Shown here in pieces: positions 53,141-64,000 of a DNA stretch of 64,000 bases. Where the stretch lies: assembly GCA_029931535.1 (NCBI GenBank), contig JAQPZY010001240.1:920001-984000 (forward strand). Reading direction: 5' to 3'. The stretch's first letter is position 1; each line of letters begins with the position of its first letter. A program made the translations under genes and the position numbers. The notes below the pieces were generated by a model, which worked only from the letters and a program-made list of their open reading frames with translations, was not told the DNA's origin and searched no databases. This DNA comes from Margaritifera margaritifera (Eukaryota > Mollusca > Bivalvia > Unionida > Margaritiferidae).

Positions 53141-56100
53141 TATGCAAGACTGACTCCCAGATGTAGAAGGGATCTAGACTCATATTGCTAAAACACACAT
53201 TGTGCAGAAAATGTGTTTTGACTCCCAAACCCCCTGATATGCCTGTAACCTTTGGCTTGTATAAATGTATAAATAGTAAACAGTGTGCTAAAGGGACTGA
53301 CCATTTAACTTAAGGAATGTGGGGGTGGGGGGTGGGCTGGGATTTAAAAAAAAAAAAAATTGCAGCTCCTAAGTACACCTCTCCCTGAGTAGCTCGTGCA
53401 CAACAAGGTCCAAAACACAGACTGCAGTATAAGCAAAGGTGTGAGTCACCAAGGGACCTGTGAAAAATTTAGAAGGGGATGGCCATCTTGGCTGGACATT
53501 GACAATGAGAAGACAGGTGGGGGTGGGGAGTGGGTGTACTGTTTAATCATTTAACACTCGGTTTATAATCACGTTGGGAATAATTGCCAATAAAATGCTT
53601 TTTCTAATGAAATTGTTCACTTTTCTGTATAAATTACCTTTATTTTCAAGATAACCAACCTCTGAAAGATCTTTAAAAACATAACAATTTACTCAAAGAG
53701 GTTTCAACACACATGTGCACCTCCAAAAACATTGCATATTACATCACTACTTTTTCCATGTGAATGTGGACATATTCAAATGTTATTGTTGATTCAAAAT
53801 GAAACAAGATTTCCTTTTTTCAAAATCTAGGGACGTTTAATGTGTGAAACAACAGCTGTCATTGTCAAAACTTTATTATTTTTTTAACTGTTCTATTAGT
53901 CAAATATTTATGCCACAATTTCATTGCAAGTAATTGTGAAATTTCTGCTCATCCTTGAGCAAACCTCTCTGTGCCAATTTGGGAATTTTAAGTTCACTAC
54001 AAACTTTGGAACTCGCTTCTCCATAATGACATAATGAACCATATCTGTGAAACAAAGCTTTTCATGCACTGACTACTCCTTTTGTTTGCTTCCCTTGCTA
54101 TCCTTGATCACATTTGCTAATTAGTATGATGAACCACTGATTAATGTTAGATACTTTAATTATGTTACCTATAAAACAATATTTATAATAGTGTTCAATT
54201 GGTCAACTGAAATGAGTTGATCCGACACACTACTATGATCACTATCTCTTACACCGGTAGGATTTGCATGCCTTTTAACTTTTTTTTAACTGTATATTCC
54301 ACCCTCTTTATTTGATTTGATACAAAAGACGTAATTAACATGGTAATACAAAGCAGGTCTACTTTTAATTGATTGTAACAATACAACAAACACTTCCGCA
54401 AACAGTCGGCACTTAATTAGGTTATCATAAATGCTTGTGTCAATAGCTGAGATGGTAGATTGACACTTTTCATGTTTGAATACAAGAGGACATATCACAT
54501 TTGTGATGATTACATTGAAACCGAATTGAAAGATAGAACTAAAACACAAATTTCACTTGACAAAACTTGTTTAATTGGTATTTATTTCCTAAAGTGTGGC
54601 TACCAGTAGGCATTACTGACATTTTCATGGATCAAAATATTGTCAAATATTGTTATTTACAGTGTACTGAGAATTTTCTTTTTTGTTGTAAAGAAAATGT
54701 AACAAAATATATGACTTCTTATCAAAAGTTGCAAATTTCATGATGCCGATTCAAATTTCTGGACACTAACTGCCGTTTTCGACCATAAAACAAGCAAGAT
54801 ATCAAGGTTCCATTGACCAGTTTTGATCGCGGTTTTCTTCATGTTCAACAAATAGGGGCCAATTCTTTTGGTATTTTCTAGAGAAAAAAAATGGGATCCA
54901 TGCCCAACCCATCGTTATAAGCAGGTTTGCGAGTTATCCAGGTGTGATTTATTGAGGGACAGGTGTAGCTTGAAAAAAATATTCTTGCTCTGATTTGTAC
55001 AAGAAAAAAAATAATTCCATCCATTTTATTAGTCTAAAAAATTAATTATCTTGAGGTAAACGAAAAAATAAATATTTTGGTTCAAAAGAAAATCCCAGCC
55101 CCCCCTCCTCCCTGCAATTTAAATGTTCACAGAAAACTATTAACTCGGGACAGTTTGTACAGTTGATTGTCACAGAGGTGATCAAAAGGTAATGCAGTCA
55201 GAAGTAAACAACCACCACTGCACAGATTACTTAACTGACATGATGTTACGAGTCCTTTAAACACTGCTGTGAGACCTGACCATTTGGCTAATCTGCACAG
55301 GTAAAGTGGAACAATTCATCTGAAGTTGGGTAAATCAAAGAGATGCATGTTCAAGAAACAAAAGTATTAACTCTTCGTTGTCTTGAATGATAATGTTTAG
55401 CCATCTTTATTAAAAATTATTGGCTAGTTTGTGATCAGTGGCAATGTTACATTTAAGTCTGATTTTACTCCATATATAACATGCAAAACACAATTATTTC
55501 GGCAGTTGTAACAGTGCTAAAGCGTAATTCCATTCTAAGGGCAAAATGTCAAAACACAAAACATTAAATTTTAGAATTCCTAGCTGATGGAGTTTGACTT
55601 TGTGTAGTACAGCAGCAAGAGGGAGCATTTTGTTTTGCACATACTACAAACACCCTATCGACATTGGTCATTCTGGGGTGTATGATATCCACTGATATAG
55701 TAACACCATCATGCATCAGGGCAATGCATAAATGCAGAGCTCAAACACAAAGCAACTAACATGTTTAAACATTCCAACTAATGTAGCCATTGCATGTATG
55801 ACACTCCCTCACAGCAATGCAGTTGCAAAAAGATCACTTTCTATGCTGAGAAAAAATTAACAAGACCTTCAGGGCAGTTTGAACAATAGTAGCATCCAGT
55901 CTCTGGTGAGTGCAAATATGAACTCTAATAACACTTGCATCACCTTCAAACCCCACAAGAAACAACTGACAGCATCAAAGACTGCATCTAATTAAGACGG
56001 TATTCCATTTGTTCAATGGATTTTAAAAACAAAAACTTGAAATGTCTGTGTAGTTGTGATTATGTGAGTGTGCACACATGTGTGTGTTTGTGTGTGGTGA

Positions 56101-56339
56101 TGATATTTGACAATGTCAAGTCTACCAGACACTTCTTGTTTCAAAATGCAGTAAAATTTGAATTTCCAATTATTTTGTATAGGCTTATATGAGTAGATAA
56201 CTTATTTTCAATTGTATAATGTCTTTTTTGGGGGTCGCATGTACTGACTACCCTTGGGGCATCAAAACACACTTTTTGAGTCTCAAAAAAACCCCAACAC
56301 TGCCTGGGAGGTTGTCAGGTTGTACCTCTGGTCATGAAA
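53141..56339. other. AT-rich DNA, no gene recognised
   Basis: No exon with convincing borders. Mixed low-complexity tracts at ~53325-53360 and ~53515. Probably intronic or intergenic. Confidence 0.4.
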
Positions 56340-56720
56340 TAAAGCTGAATGGATGCAGCTATGGCATTAGAGAGTGAGTGTTTAGCTGCCCTATTAAGTA
56401 TATGAGCCATATGTGAAAATTACTCCCAGACCTGGAAGAAATCTAGACTATGTTCAAGTTGCTGAAATATAGCCTTTGTTACGAAGTCGAGCTTGGAGCC
56501 AATTGGTATGACATTGATAACCAGATGTTTTATGTTGAAAAGGGTTCCCGGTCCATGTGCACAGAGGAAGGTTCCAACATTCCCAGGTCCATGATATCTT
56601 TGTGAACAACTGTGACTTCAGTGTAAAAGACCGGGGTGTGTCTTGTAAAAAACCAAGTAAAAGTTGATTGGTGTCATCGTTACAAAATAAAAGACCTGTT
56701 GACACCAGAGTCTTGAAGTT
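56340..56720 (-). mobile_element. Second copy of the DIRS-like flank
   Basis: Bases 56396-56490 match 53125-53215 (shared AGTATATGA-CCATATG, ACTCCCAGA, ATCTAGACT). Sequence upstream on the minus strand (56454-56705) is open but unrecognised. It is probably the same retroelement family as the 52.1-53.1 kb fragment, from a region 5' of its reverse transcriptase. Confidence 0.45.
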
Positions 56721-57099
56721 GCCCTCTAAATCAGTGCAAAATGTAGCAATTACATCAGACTGTAGAAGCTGTTTTTAAAATGATTGGTCTTTTCTAACTT
56801 TTTATTTTTTTGAGAGATTGATGGAAGAAAGATGGATGTGGGAATTCTTTATGAGGCCATTGACAGAGCAAGATGCGAAAAGTCCAGAAGACTATTGGAA
56901 TCTATTTTAATCAGTGCATGGAAAAAGCCAGTTCTTCCCTGGACAATGTTTGATTGGAGAAGGAAGAGGGTGCTTGTGATCACACATCTTCAAGTTCATA
57001 AGAATGGGGTGGCAAGGAAACCTCCTGCAAAGGTTGCAATGACTAAAGTGGTAAAGCTTGATGTTCGGAAAAGTTAATGAAGCTAGGAGTCTGTCCATG

Positions 57100-58050
57100 C
57101 TGGGACATGGTGACTACAGGCATTCACTTGTACACTGTTAAAAGGTCAGAGGTAGTTACCAGGTGTCCATGGTCATTACTGGGTTATGACAGAGCTGGGA
57201 TCAGAGATGGATATGTCCAGTGCTGGTCCACAATGCTTCCATGGGTCTGGTACTGGATAGCGTGGGAGAAAGGTTCCTGAAATCCATTGCTGGTTATGCT
57301 GGTAACTGTGGCAGAGGCAGGACAAGACAAAGCATGACCAGGTGCTGGACATTGTCTGTGTTTTGTGAATGGAACTGTATCCCAGGAAGACAGATCACCA
57401 TACCCAGTCCTAGGGTGGTAGATGGTATTAGTTAAGGCTGTGCCAGGTGTGGAGACTATGTCTGGGGCTGATTGACTTCTGGGGCCTAAGTCTGGAACTG
57501 GCTATAAATGGGATGATCACCACAGCCATTACTGGGGTCTGTATGAGGTGAAGAAATGTGCAGGAATGGTTCAGGTGGGCTGCCATACCATGTCGGTATT
57601 GGCCTGGGAGTCTGTACCATGGTGAAATGCTCTGATTGTGTCACTGGTGACTGGGTATGCCAAGAAAATAGATCACTGTACCCAGATCCAGTGGTAGATG
57701 GCATAGGCTGTGCCAGAGCTGGAGATATGGACTAGAGTCTGCTGACTTCTGGTGCCCAAGTATGGTACTGGCTATAAAGGGAATGATTACTACAGTCTGT
57801 ACTGAGGTCTATATGAGGTGATAGAATATCCAGGTTTAAGTGGGCTGCTGTTCCGTGCTGGTATTGCCCGGGTGCTGGAGATATCTATGTCTTGAAGTTG
57901 TAACTGGGTATACAGGTTAAATAGATCAATTTACCCAGTCCCAGAAGTCAAAGGTGTAGGTCTAGGCTGCATCGGAGTTGGTGTGGTCCACAACTAGTTG
58001 GTGTCTGGTGCCAAAGTCAAATACTGGCAATACCATATCAGTACTGGCCT
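57100..58050. repeat. Diverged ~270-bp tandem repeat, about 3 copies
   Basis: Anchors recur: ACCCAGTCCTAGGG near 57406, ACCCAGATCCAGTGG near 57680 and ACCCAGTCCCAGAAG near 57936; GACTTCTGGGGCC near 57474 and GACTTCTGGTGCC near 57743. Copies have diverged strongly. A minus-strand Pro/Ser-rich frame (57486-57704) falls in one copy, but its equivalents have stops in the others. Confidence 0.6.
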
Positions 58051-58319
58051 AGTAGGTACTGCTGAAAAAATTGTCTGCTTGCTATGATGACAACAATGGT
58101 GGGACCAGCACTGTCTGAAAAGCTTGTGATGGCTGAAATGGCTTAATTTTCTTTTACATGAGTCAGCTTTATACCTTCTGAGATTCAGTCAAAAGAATAT
58201 AGTTGATGGAGGTGGCAAGACTGATGGCTTCCACATCCTTGATCGTGTGCTTCATAGCTGTCCCATTCACCCTAGTTAGTTGTTTGGTGGTGATGGTGGA
58301 CCATACATCTCCAGACCTT

Positions 58320-58429
58320 TTATGACCTGAACTGCACGCCCATACAATTTATACAGGTAAAGTGATTGTCTTCTGCCAGCTTGAACAAATTGCACTCCTT
58401 GCACCAAGTCATGCCCATTGTGTTGACAC
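58320..58429 (-). CDS. Candidate terminal exon with a CxxC...CxxC zinc ribbon
   Basis: On the minus strand a strong acceptor ('CTCTTTATTTTTACAG') precedes an open segment that encodes 'TWCKECNLFKLAEDNHFTCI', then NCMG and ends at TAA (58320-58322). The spacing C-x2-C-x12-C-x2-C suits a zinc ribbon. Upstream exons were not identified. It could be the last exon of a host gene or a domesticated or dead fragment. Confidence 0.35.
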
Positions 58430-61400
58430 CTGTAAAAATAAAGAGAGCTGAACCATGAAATATACAGGTGAAATCATCAAGAGTCGTGTTGAACTTAGAG
58501 TGAAGGAGACAATGAATAAAGAAAAATGCCAATGGAAATTAGTTACAGGAATGATCTTATAATATTAACAACAGACCAATTACTTTTTGACAGAATTCAT
58601 AAACAGGCTTGAGTACAGAGTTCAACTGAAAGTACCAGAGACTATATGGCAGGTAATTACGACGGCACTGAAAAGCTAACCATATGATGATGTTACACCA
58701 CTGAAATGCAAAATATTTTCTATGATGAAGATTGAGTGAGAAACAGAAAATTAGCTGGAGTATACTTCCCCAAGGTGAGAAAACTCCACAGAATTGCTCA
58801 ATTGATGAAAAGGTATATTTGAATCTGATATTTTCAAGGCCTTGAGAAAGAGTGTTTTTCCAAGCACGAACAGCAACTGATGATTGACTGGATTTGGCAC
58901 CAATCACTCTCTATCCAAGGGGAGACCACTCCCATCTGACTTCCATTTGGCAAGCAGATGACATTTATGCACTTCTGTTGCTAAATTAAACCATAAGATG
59001 AGGCAAATGTATTTTTTTAATGCATGGTATGGCTGGATTTGCAAGGTAGTGGATGTCCTCCTGACCTTATGATTGTGTAATGTATTTTAAAAAGAAAATG
59101 AGCTTCATGTTGATGTCTATGCCAACAGTAACAATGACAACACCACCTTTGGAAGTGATCCCTAAGTGTTACCTATGCTTCGCAGGTGAGACAAAAACTA
59201 GTCTTCAGCAAAGTAGCATGTCCCTGCACTTTACACATAAATTCAATACCATATGTAACTCCCTGATTATGATAAGGTAAATAACTTGTGAAATACACAT
59301 AAATAAACACACCCACGATTTGAAGTCTCTCTGAAATTTTATAGGAGTGATGCAACAATTCACTCACACTTGCACAAAGTACAAACACATGCAAACATGA
59401 ATGAATGGGTAATATAACAAAGTACCATTATTATACCCATAAACAAACATTAGAGGGACATAACACGGTTAGAACTGAACATGGAGTGGCAGGTAGCAAA
59501 TTTTGCTACCAACTTTTTAATTCTGTAGCAAAATGGCTAAGCAAGAGGAAAAAGTGTCAATATGGATGCTTTCTTTAAAAATTCTTGGTAGCAAAATATT
59601 TTCTACCATAAAACAGGTAGCAAATATTCTGCTTGTTACAGTCACTTTCAAACCTTGGTGTATAGTGTTAGCCTTTTCTGTCTGTACATTTGTTTTTGCA
59701 TTTAAGCCACGGTAGCAGGGTATTCGTGCTGCAGGAACACAGTTCAAATTCTTCTTAAAGCAGAGATGGCAAAAGTCCCTTGAAGTCAAAACATGTCAAC
59801 TACAGCTGATAGTGGATGGACAAATGATGGTTGACAATTAGACAATCTACTGTTGTGAGACCACAAATAAAGAGTTCAATTTCATACATGTATATATCGG
59901 GCAACAAAGTAGGATATACATTTGAGAAAATAATACTTCTATACATGAGTATGATGCCTTTTCTAATAGAACCTTACTGTAATGCTATGTTCCAGAACTA
60001 TATACCTTTAGATTCTAATGTACAATGTTTTTATTTCCCAAGAAATCTTTTTTTACATCCAAATTTTTTTTCCAAAGATCAATAGCCCATCATAGTGGGG
60101 CATACAATTATTACAATGGTATGAAAATCTAATAAGATTATCCACATGTGGATATAAATATGCATACCAAATTTAATTTATCTACCTCAAGTGCTTTTTG
60201 GTTAATCATGTTGGTAAATTTTTCATTAAAAAAAACTAGGTCCCAAAAGTTCCAAAGTCTATTAAAAAAAAATTGCTGTAATTGCCTGAAAATCTAGGGA
60301 CCATTCTAGTAAAACATGCTAGAAAAAACACACCGTAGATGCAATTTAGAATTTTGTACAAGTTTCATATGGACTCTTTGAGTAATCAGAGGACCATGGC
60401 ATATATTTGTAACAAACTGCCTTCCCTGGGTAGTGTGTAACTTAAAATGGAAAAACCCTAATCTGGTCATCTACATAAAAATAGAAGTAAACCTACCAAA
60501 TTCCATTTGTATATTGACAGTCAGCAACAATATATTATGGCCCCCTTCTGCTATCACAGTGAGGGCATAATTGAAAAAACATTCTCATGTTCGAATGTAA
60601 ACCAATCAAATATCCAAATGTTGTATCTGAGTTTGCACACAAGAACTTTATAACCTAACTTTGCAGTGGTAGTGCATACTGTGTTACCCTTGTCTTTCCA
60701 TCCATTTGCCAATCACACCTTGGTTAGGTTTGCATTAGGTAAGTTTTCAGGCACTGTAGTGGGACATCCCTATTATTTTTGAACACATTTCTAGTTACGG
60801 CTTTTTAATAACCCCCATACCTCTTCTTACTTGAATAAATTATAAGATCTAGCAATTTGATCAGAAACAATTCCAAGTACATTGGATGTTGAGAATACAA
60901 GGCTGTGACAACAATGCTCTTCCCACCTAAATCAAATGCTATCTTGGATTCTATATCCATAATTTCTCATTCTGGTTTATTTGAAATGCCTGCCATTCTG
61001 AATACTTCCTGAAATCTATGGTCCAAGCCAACTGGCATGATGTGAATTCAGTATTACTGAGGCACTAACTTCCACATGAATGCACTAATCACTGGAAACA
61101 GAAGCACCAATTGTTTATACAGCTCTCCCTTATTATTATGTGGTAACTCAAGTCTATAACCACTGACTGCATTATGTGCTGAGCCATGGTATAGTGAGAA
61201 CAGCATTATAAACCAAACCATGGTATAGCAAGAACCACGTATGTGTCAAACAGCAGTACACAGGGAATGGTCAAATTCTGTCAAATAATAATGTTATATA
61301 AAGGAAATAAAGATATAATGCCAAATTTGATGTTGTTTTCTTCAACCCATACTGTCATAAATTTGATAAACCAATTCAAATACAACAGTTTAATTTTAGT

Positions 61401-61959
61401 CTTGAGGTCCTGAGCAGTACTGCATTACATCCAGAATCACATTATAATGAAATGCATTATACCAAGGAAGAGGTGTACTACTTTTCTTCTCTTAAATCTC
61501 ATGTCTATCTGAATGTGAGTTTGCACCCTGTACTTTCTTTCTTTTATTACGTACCCAATATTTCTTACATGATCGATTGTGCATTCAATATGGATGTTCA
61601 ATCTGCATTTCGGTACTGCACACCATGACTGAAACTATTTAGGTGTTTTTAGTGTCAACTGAATTTCGATATTTGCAGTTGCATCAAATTAACCTTTGAG
61701 TCTGAGTAAATGACTGATTTAATACGGTGTATAAGTCTTGACCTGATGGCCTTAATGTATCCCTATGCCATATCAAACTTGTTTCTTCTGCCGACTCAGA
61801 AATAAACATGTATAATGTTTTGTGAATATGTCATGCTTATAGTATGACACAACAGCACTCTGACACGTATTACATAATCCTTCAAATACTCAATTCTGAA
61901 GATGGAAAATGTTGACTGAATTCCGAGTTGAGATGAACTACAATTTGCCTCTGTCACTA
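58430..61959. other. AT-rich DNA, no further exon supported
   Basis: A plus-strand segment at ~59090-59186 ending in a good donor (CGCAG/GTGAGA) could be an exon, but its frame is not decisive. An AATAAA on the minus strand near 61543-61548 may serve the gene that ends at 61960. Confidence 0.35.
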
Positions 61960-62905
61960 CTACTTTCCATTTTGTGACTTGCACACTCCTTTTAAAGTGA
62001 CTGATATTGCATGGCCTGTGTCTGCATAAAACTTAATAGTGCCTTCAAAAGCACCCTCAAGGACTGGGCGGAACTCAACTGGGAATCGAAGATATCGCTT
62101 TTTCCTGCAAGGAAAGACAAAAGTAAAAAGAATACATGAAATAGAACAAAACTACAACAAAACAAAAATTACATCAAGGTGCTGGAAATTTAGATGCAAG
62201 TAAGATCTGCCATATAATGTTATTCAGTCTCTTGGGCATTGAAATAAAAAATAAAAAAAGACAAAATACTGCTATCTGCTGTAATCAGTGTATTATGCTT
62301 GAAAGCTGTTCCATTACGAGTTTCTGATTACCTGGAGACAAAAGAAAAAGAGATACTTCAATACCATTATACCAAGCCCTTGGCAGCATTTCAAGAGTGC
62401 CCTTTCAGATTTCATCTGATGCAGTGACTGAGTAGTTTTAGAAACTAAGAAGGCATGTAGGTTTATAACAATGGAGGACACTACCTTCATTTAAATACAC
62501 TTGATAAGAATAAAATTCTGTCAAGTATTAATACACAAGTGCCAAAACAAAATTTTTCCTCAGACCCTAACTGGGTGAAGGTCAGGACAAAGAATGTATA
62601 AAAAATATGGTCAACCAAAAGAATAAGAAATACTTACGATACACGGAATTTCTTGTGCGAGGGATTAATGTAAAATGGTGGCTCAGGCCCAGGTGTTTCC
62701 ACCTGCAAAATAACAAAGCTGATCTTAAGTAAGGGAATACAATTTGGAAGCTAGATTAAACACTCCATTTTATTAATCTTTTTTCTGTTTGTCTTTAAGG
62801 TCACAGAACAAAACCCAATACAAAAATTGGAGCGGGCAGATTCCTTCTCTGTAGGTAAAAAGAAGCTCAAGTGGGCATGATATCACTCACCTGGGTAGTT
62901 GACAT
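61960..62905 (-). CDS. Small three-exon gene with ASH/MSP-like ending, 74 aa
   Basis: Three minus-strand exons join in frame. Exon 1 (62891-62919) is 29 bp, between TTTGCAG and GTGAGT, and gives an ATG at 62903-62905 followed by five codons (MSTTQ); an in-frame TGA lies just upstream of the ATG. Exon 2 (62638-62702; acceptor TTTTGCAG, donor GTAAGT) encodes 'VETPGPEPPFYINPSHKKFR'. Exon 3 (acceptor CCTTGCAG, 61960-62104) encodes 'LRFPVEFRPVLEGAFEGTIK' and 'DTGHAISVTLKG', stop at 61960-61962. The strand pattern FPVEFRP..G.FEGTIKFY..TG..ISV.LKG is like the second half of ASH/MSP-type immunoglobulin-like domains in ciliary and centrosomal proteins. Half a domain is short for a stand-alone fold, so it may be a duplicated 3' piece of a larger gene. 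Confidence 0.55.
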
Positions 62906-62919
62906 GCGTCAGCTTGTGA

Positions 62920-63302
62920 CTGCAAATCTACACACATATTGAAACTATATAGGGAGAAGGAAAGCTTAAAGCACCTACTTGCTACAGTGTCTATTAATGG
63001 CTACAGTGTCTATTAACGTTGGTGTCATTGTTCTTCTTTCCTAGGCCATATACATAGTATCACTTTTTCGGCCATAAAATAGACAAGTCATTTATACAAC
63101 CGGCCTATTCCCCTGGAACTCTCTCTGCTTCTGGGGACTGGGTCCTGATTAATCACTTAAAAACTGTCCATAGCCCAGCCTTAGAGTATATGCACTTACT
63201 TGGCATAACAAGGGGATTTAATATGTGCAGTTAGCAAGGATTCCTGGGTCTGCCCTTATCCCCCTCGAATCATAACTTGGAAACCATTGAGATCCCTACC
63301 CA
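62920..63302. other. Region upstream of the small gene
   Basis: Would hold the 5'UTR exon or promoter of the minus-strand gene. No TATA box or further exon was identified. Confidence 0.35.
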
Positions 63303-63380
63303 AGGGAACTGCAGTAACTCAGTGGTTAGGGCACTGGATTCATGACTAGAAGGTTGCAGGTTCAATGCCCAGCATCTGAT
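63303..63380 (+). repeat. tRNA-derived SINE head
   Basis: An A-box-like TAACTCAGTGG at 63315-63325 and a B-box-like GGTTCAATGCC at 63359-63369 are 33 bp apart, as in tRNA-derived SINEs. The region between does not fold into a convincing tRNA, so a functional tRNA is unlikely. Confidence 0.65.
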
Positions 63381-63394
63381 CAGTTTGGATTCTT

Positions 63395-63725
63395 ATTCAT
63401 AAGCATGGATCTCACTCATAATTGAACTCCTCTGCAATCTTGAAGATACAAGCTTCAAAAGGAAGTCCAATCAGATGCAAGATCACCTCATTAATATGCA
63501 TGGATGTTGCTCATAATCAAACACCAATGATATCTTGATGATACAAGCTTTATGTACCAGGTCTGATCAAAATCTGATCAGAAATATGGCTTCTAGAGTG
63601 TTCACAAGCTCAGCCTGTCAGATGCAAGATCACCTTGTCAATATGCATGCATATCGCTCGTAACTGAACTCGTACGAGGTCTTGATGATATAAGCTTACA
63701 TACAAAATCTGATCAAGAATGAAGC
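63395..63725 (+). repeat. Three diverged direct repeats after the SINE head
   Basis: Similar segments recur at about 63399, 63497 and 63641: an A/T-GCATGGAT/GCATGCAT start, GCTCATAA or GCTCGTAA, and an ending TCTTGATGATA.AAGCTT. Between them are variants of CAGATGCAAGATCACC (63473 and 63619). Probably the body of the SINE or a tandem repeat next to it. Confidence 0.55.
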
Positions 63726-64000
63726 CTCTTGAGTGTTGAGAAATAAGTGTTGATGGATGGATGATAACATCATCCATACCATCAGCTCATTTGACTTTTC
63801 ACCAGGTGAGCTAAAAATTGCTTATTTTTCTACCAAGATATTTGCAAATCATTGTGAATGGTCTATTTGTCATCGGTACTAATTATTTGGTTGCTACAAA
63901 CAAACAAATTGAATGAACAATGATCCATCCGTGCAAACAACAGAACTCTGTCCCCAATCCACAAATGCAATGACCCAATGAGCAATCATCCATCTGTGCA
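63726..64000. other. AT-rich end of window
   Basis: Low-complexity pieces such as ACAAACAAACAAATTGAATG and repeated 'CAATGA-CCATCC-TGTGCA' fragments; no gene. Confidence 0.4.

Noticed and set aside
57486..57704. Pro/Ser-rich minus-strand ORF as a gene
   Set aside because: It lies in one unit of a diverged ~270-bp repeat whose other units have stops in the same frame.
59080..59187. Plus-strand exon ending at a good donor
   Set aside because: Two frames look equally plausible (one stops early) and no acceptor is convincing.
63307..63380. Functional tRNA gene
   Set aside because: Promoter-box motifs are present, but stems do not pair well and flanks look like a SINE.

Overview
This is animal nuclear DNA. 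It is AT-rich, crowded with microsatellites and minisatellites, carries spliced exons with GT-AG borders, AATAAA signals and a tRNA-derived SINE, and holds many decayed eukaryotic transposons. The mix (Maverick/Polinton-like, pogo/Tigger, LINE and DIRS-like remnants, plus two transposon ORF families I associate with marine invertebrates) suggests a marine invertebrate, most likely a lophotrochozoan such as a bivalve or brachiopod. That placement is inference; no barcode gene is present.

Layout. 0-2 kb: the 3' end of a transposon-type ORF whose last ~200 bp recur as an inverted copy. 3.6-4.9 kb: a 49-bp tandem array. 6.0-6.5 kb: an orphan minus-strand ORF with a TATA box. 7.3-9.4 kb: the only long intact host-type gene, a 672-aa membrane glycosyltransferase of the bacterial OpgH/NdvB-like GT2 type, with its whole coding region in one exon. 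9.4-15.4 kb: sparse DNA with short repeats and a MITE-like inverted-repeat element. 15.4-41.2 kb: three broken blocks (A 15.4-19.8, C 22.5-27.5, B 32.4-41.2) that look like copies of one Maverick/Polinton (adintovirus-like) family. They are more GC-rich than their flanks. A and C are separated by a pogo/Tigger 3' end; C and B by simple repeats and a 2-kb 33-bp minisatellite. 41.46-44.61 kb: a DDE-type DNA transposon with TIRs and a nested small TIR element. 45.6-49.9 kb: 62-bp and 57-bp tandem arrays. 50-64 kb: AT-rich host DNA with isolated exon candidates, DIRS-like fragments, a SINE and a small three-exon minus-strand gene ending in a beta-sandwich (ASH/MSP-like) segment.

How the parts relate. 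The virus-like blocks share one order: a cluster of minus-strand genes, then a plus-strand attachment-protein-like gene, then a plus-strand small membrane protein. Block B alone still shows DNA polymerase B, integrase and the major capsid fragment; an ATPase remnant is in A and B. Blocks A and B carry a C1q/TNF-like first module in the attachment gene, while block C carries phage-tail-fibre-like repeats at that slot. All are interrupted by stops and frameshifts. The glycosyltransferase and the small ASH-like gene are the best candidates for working host genes.
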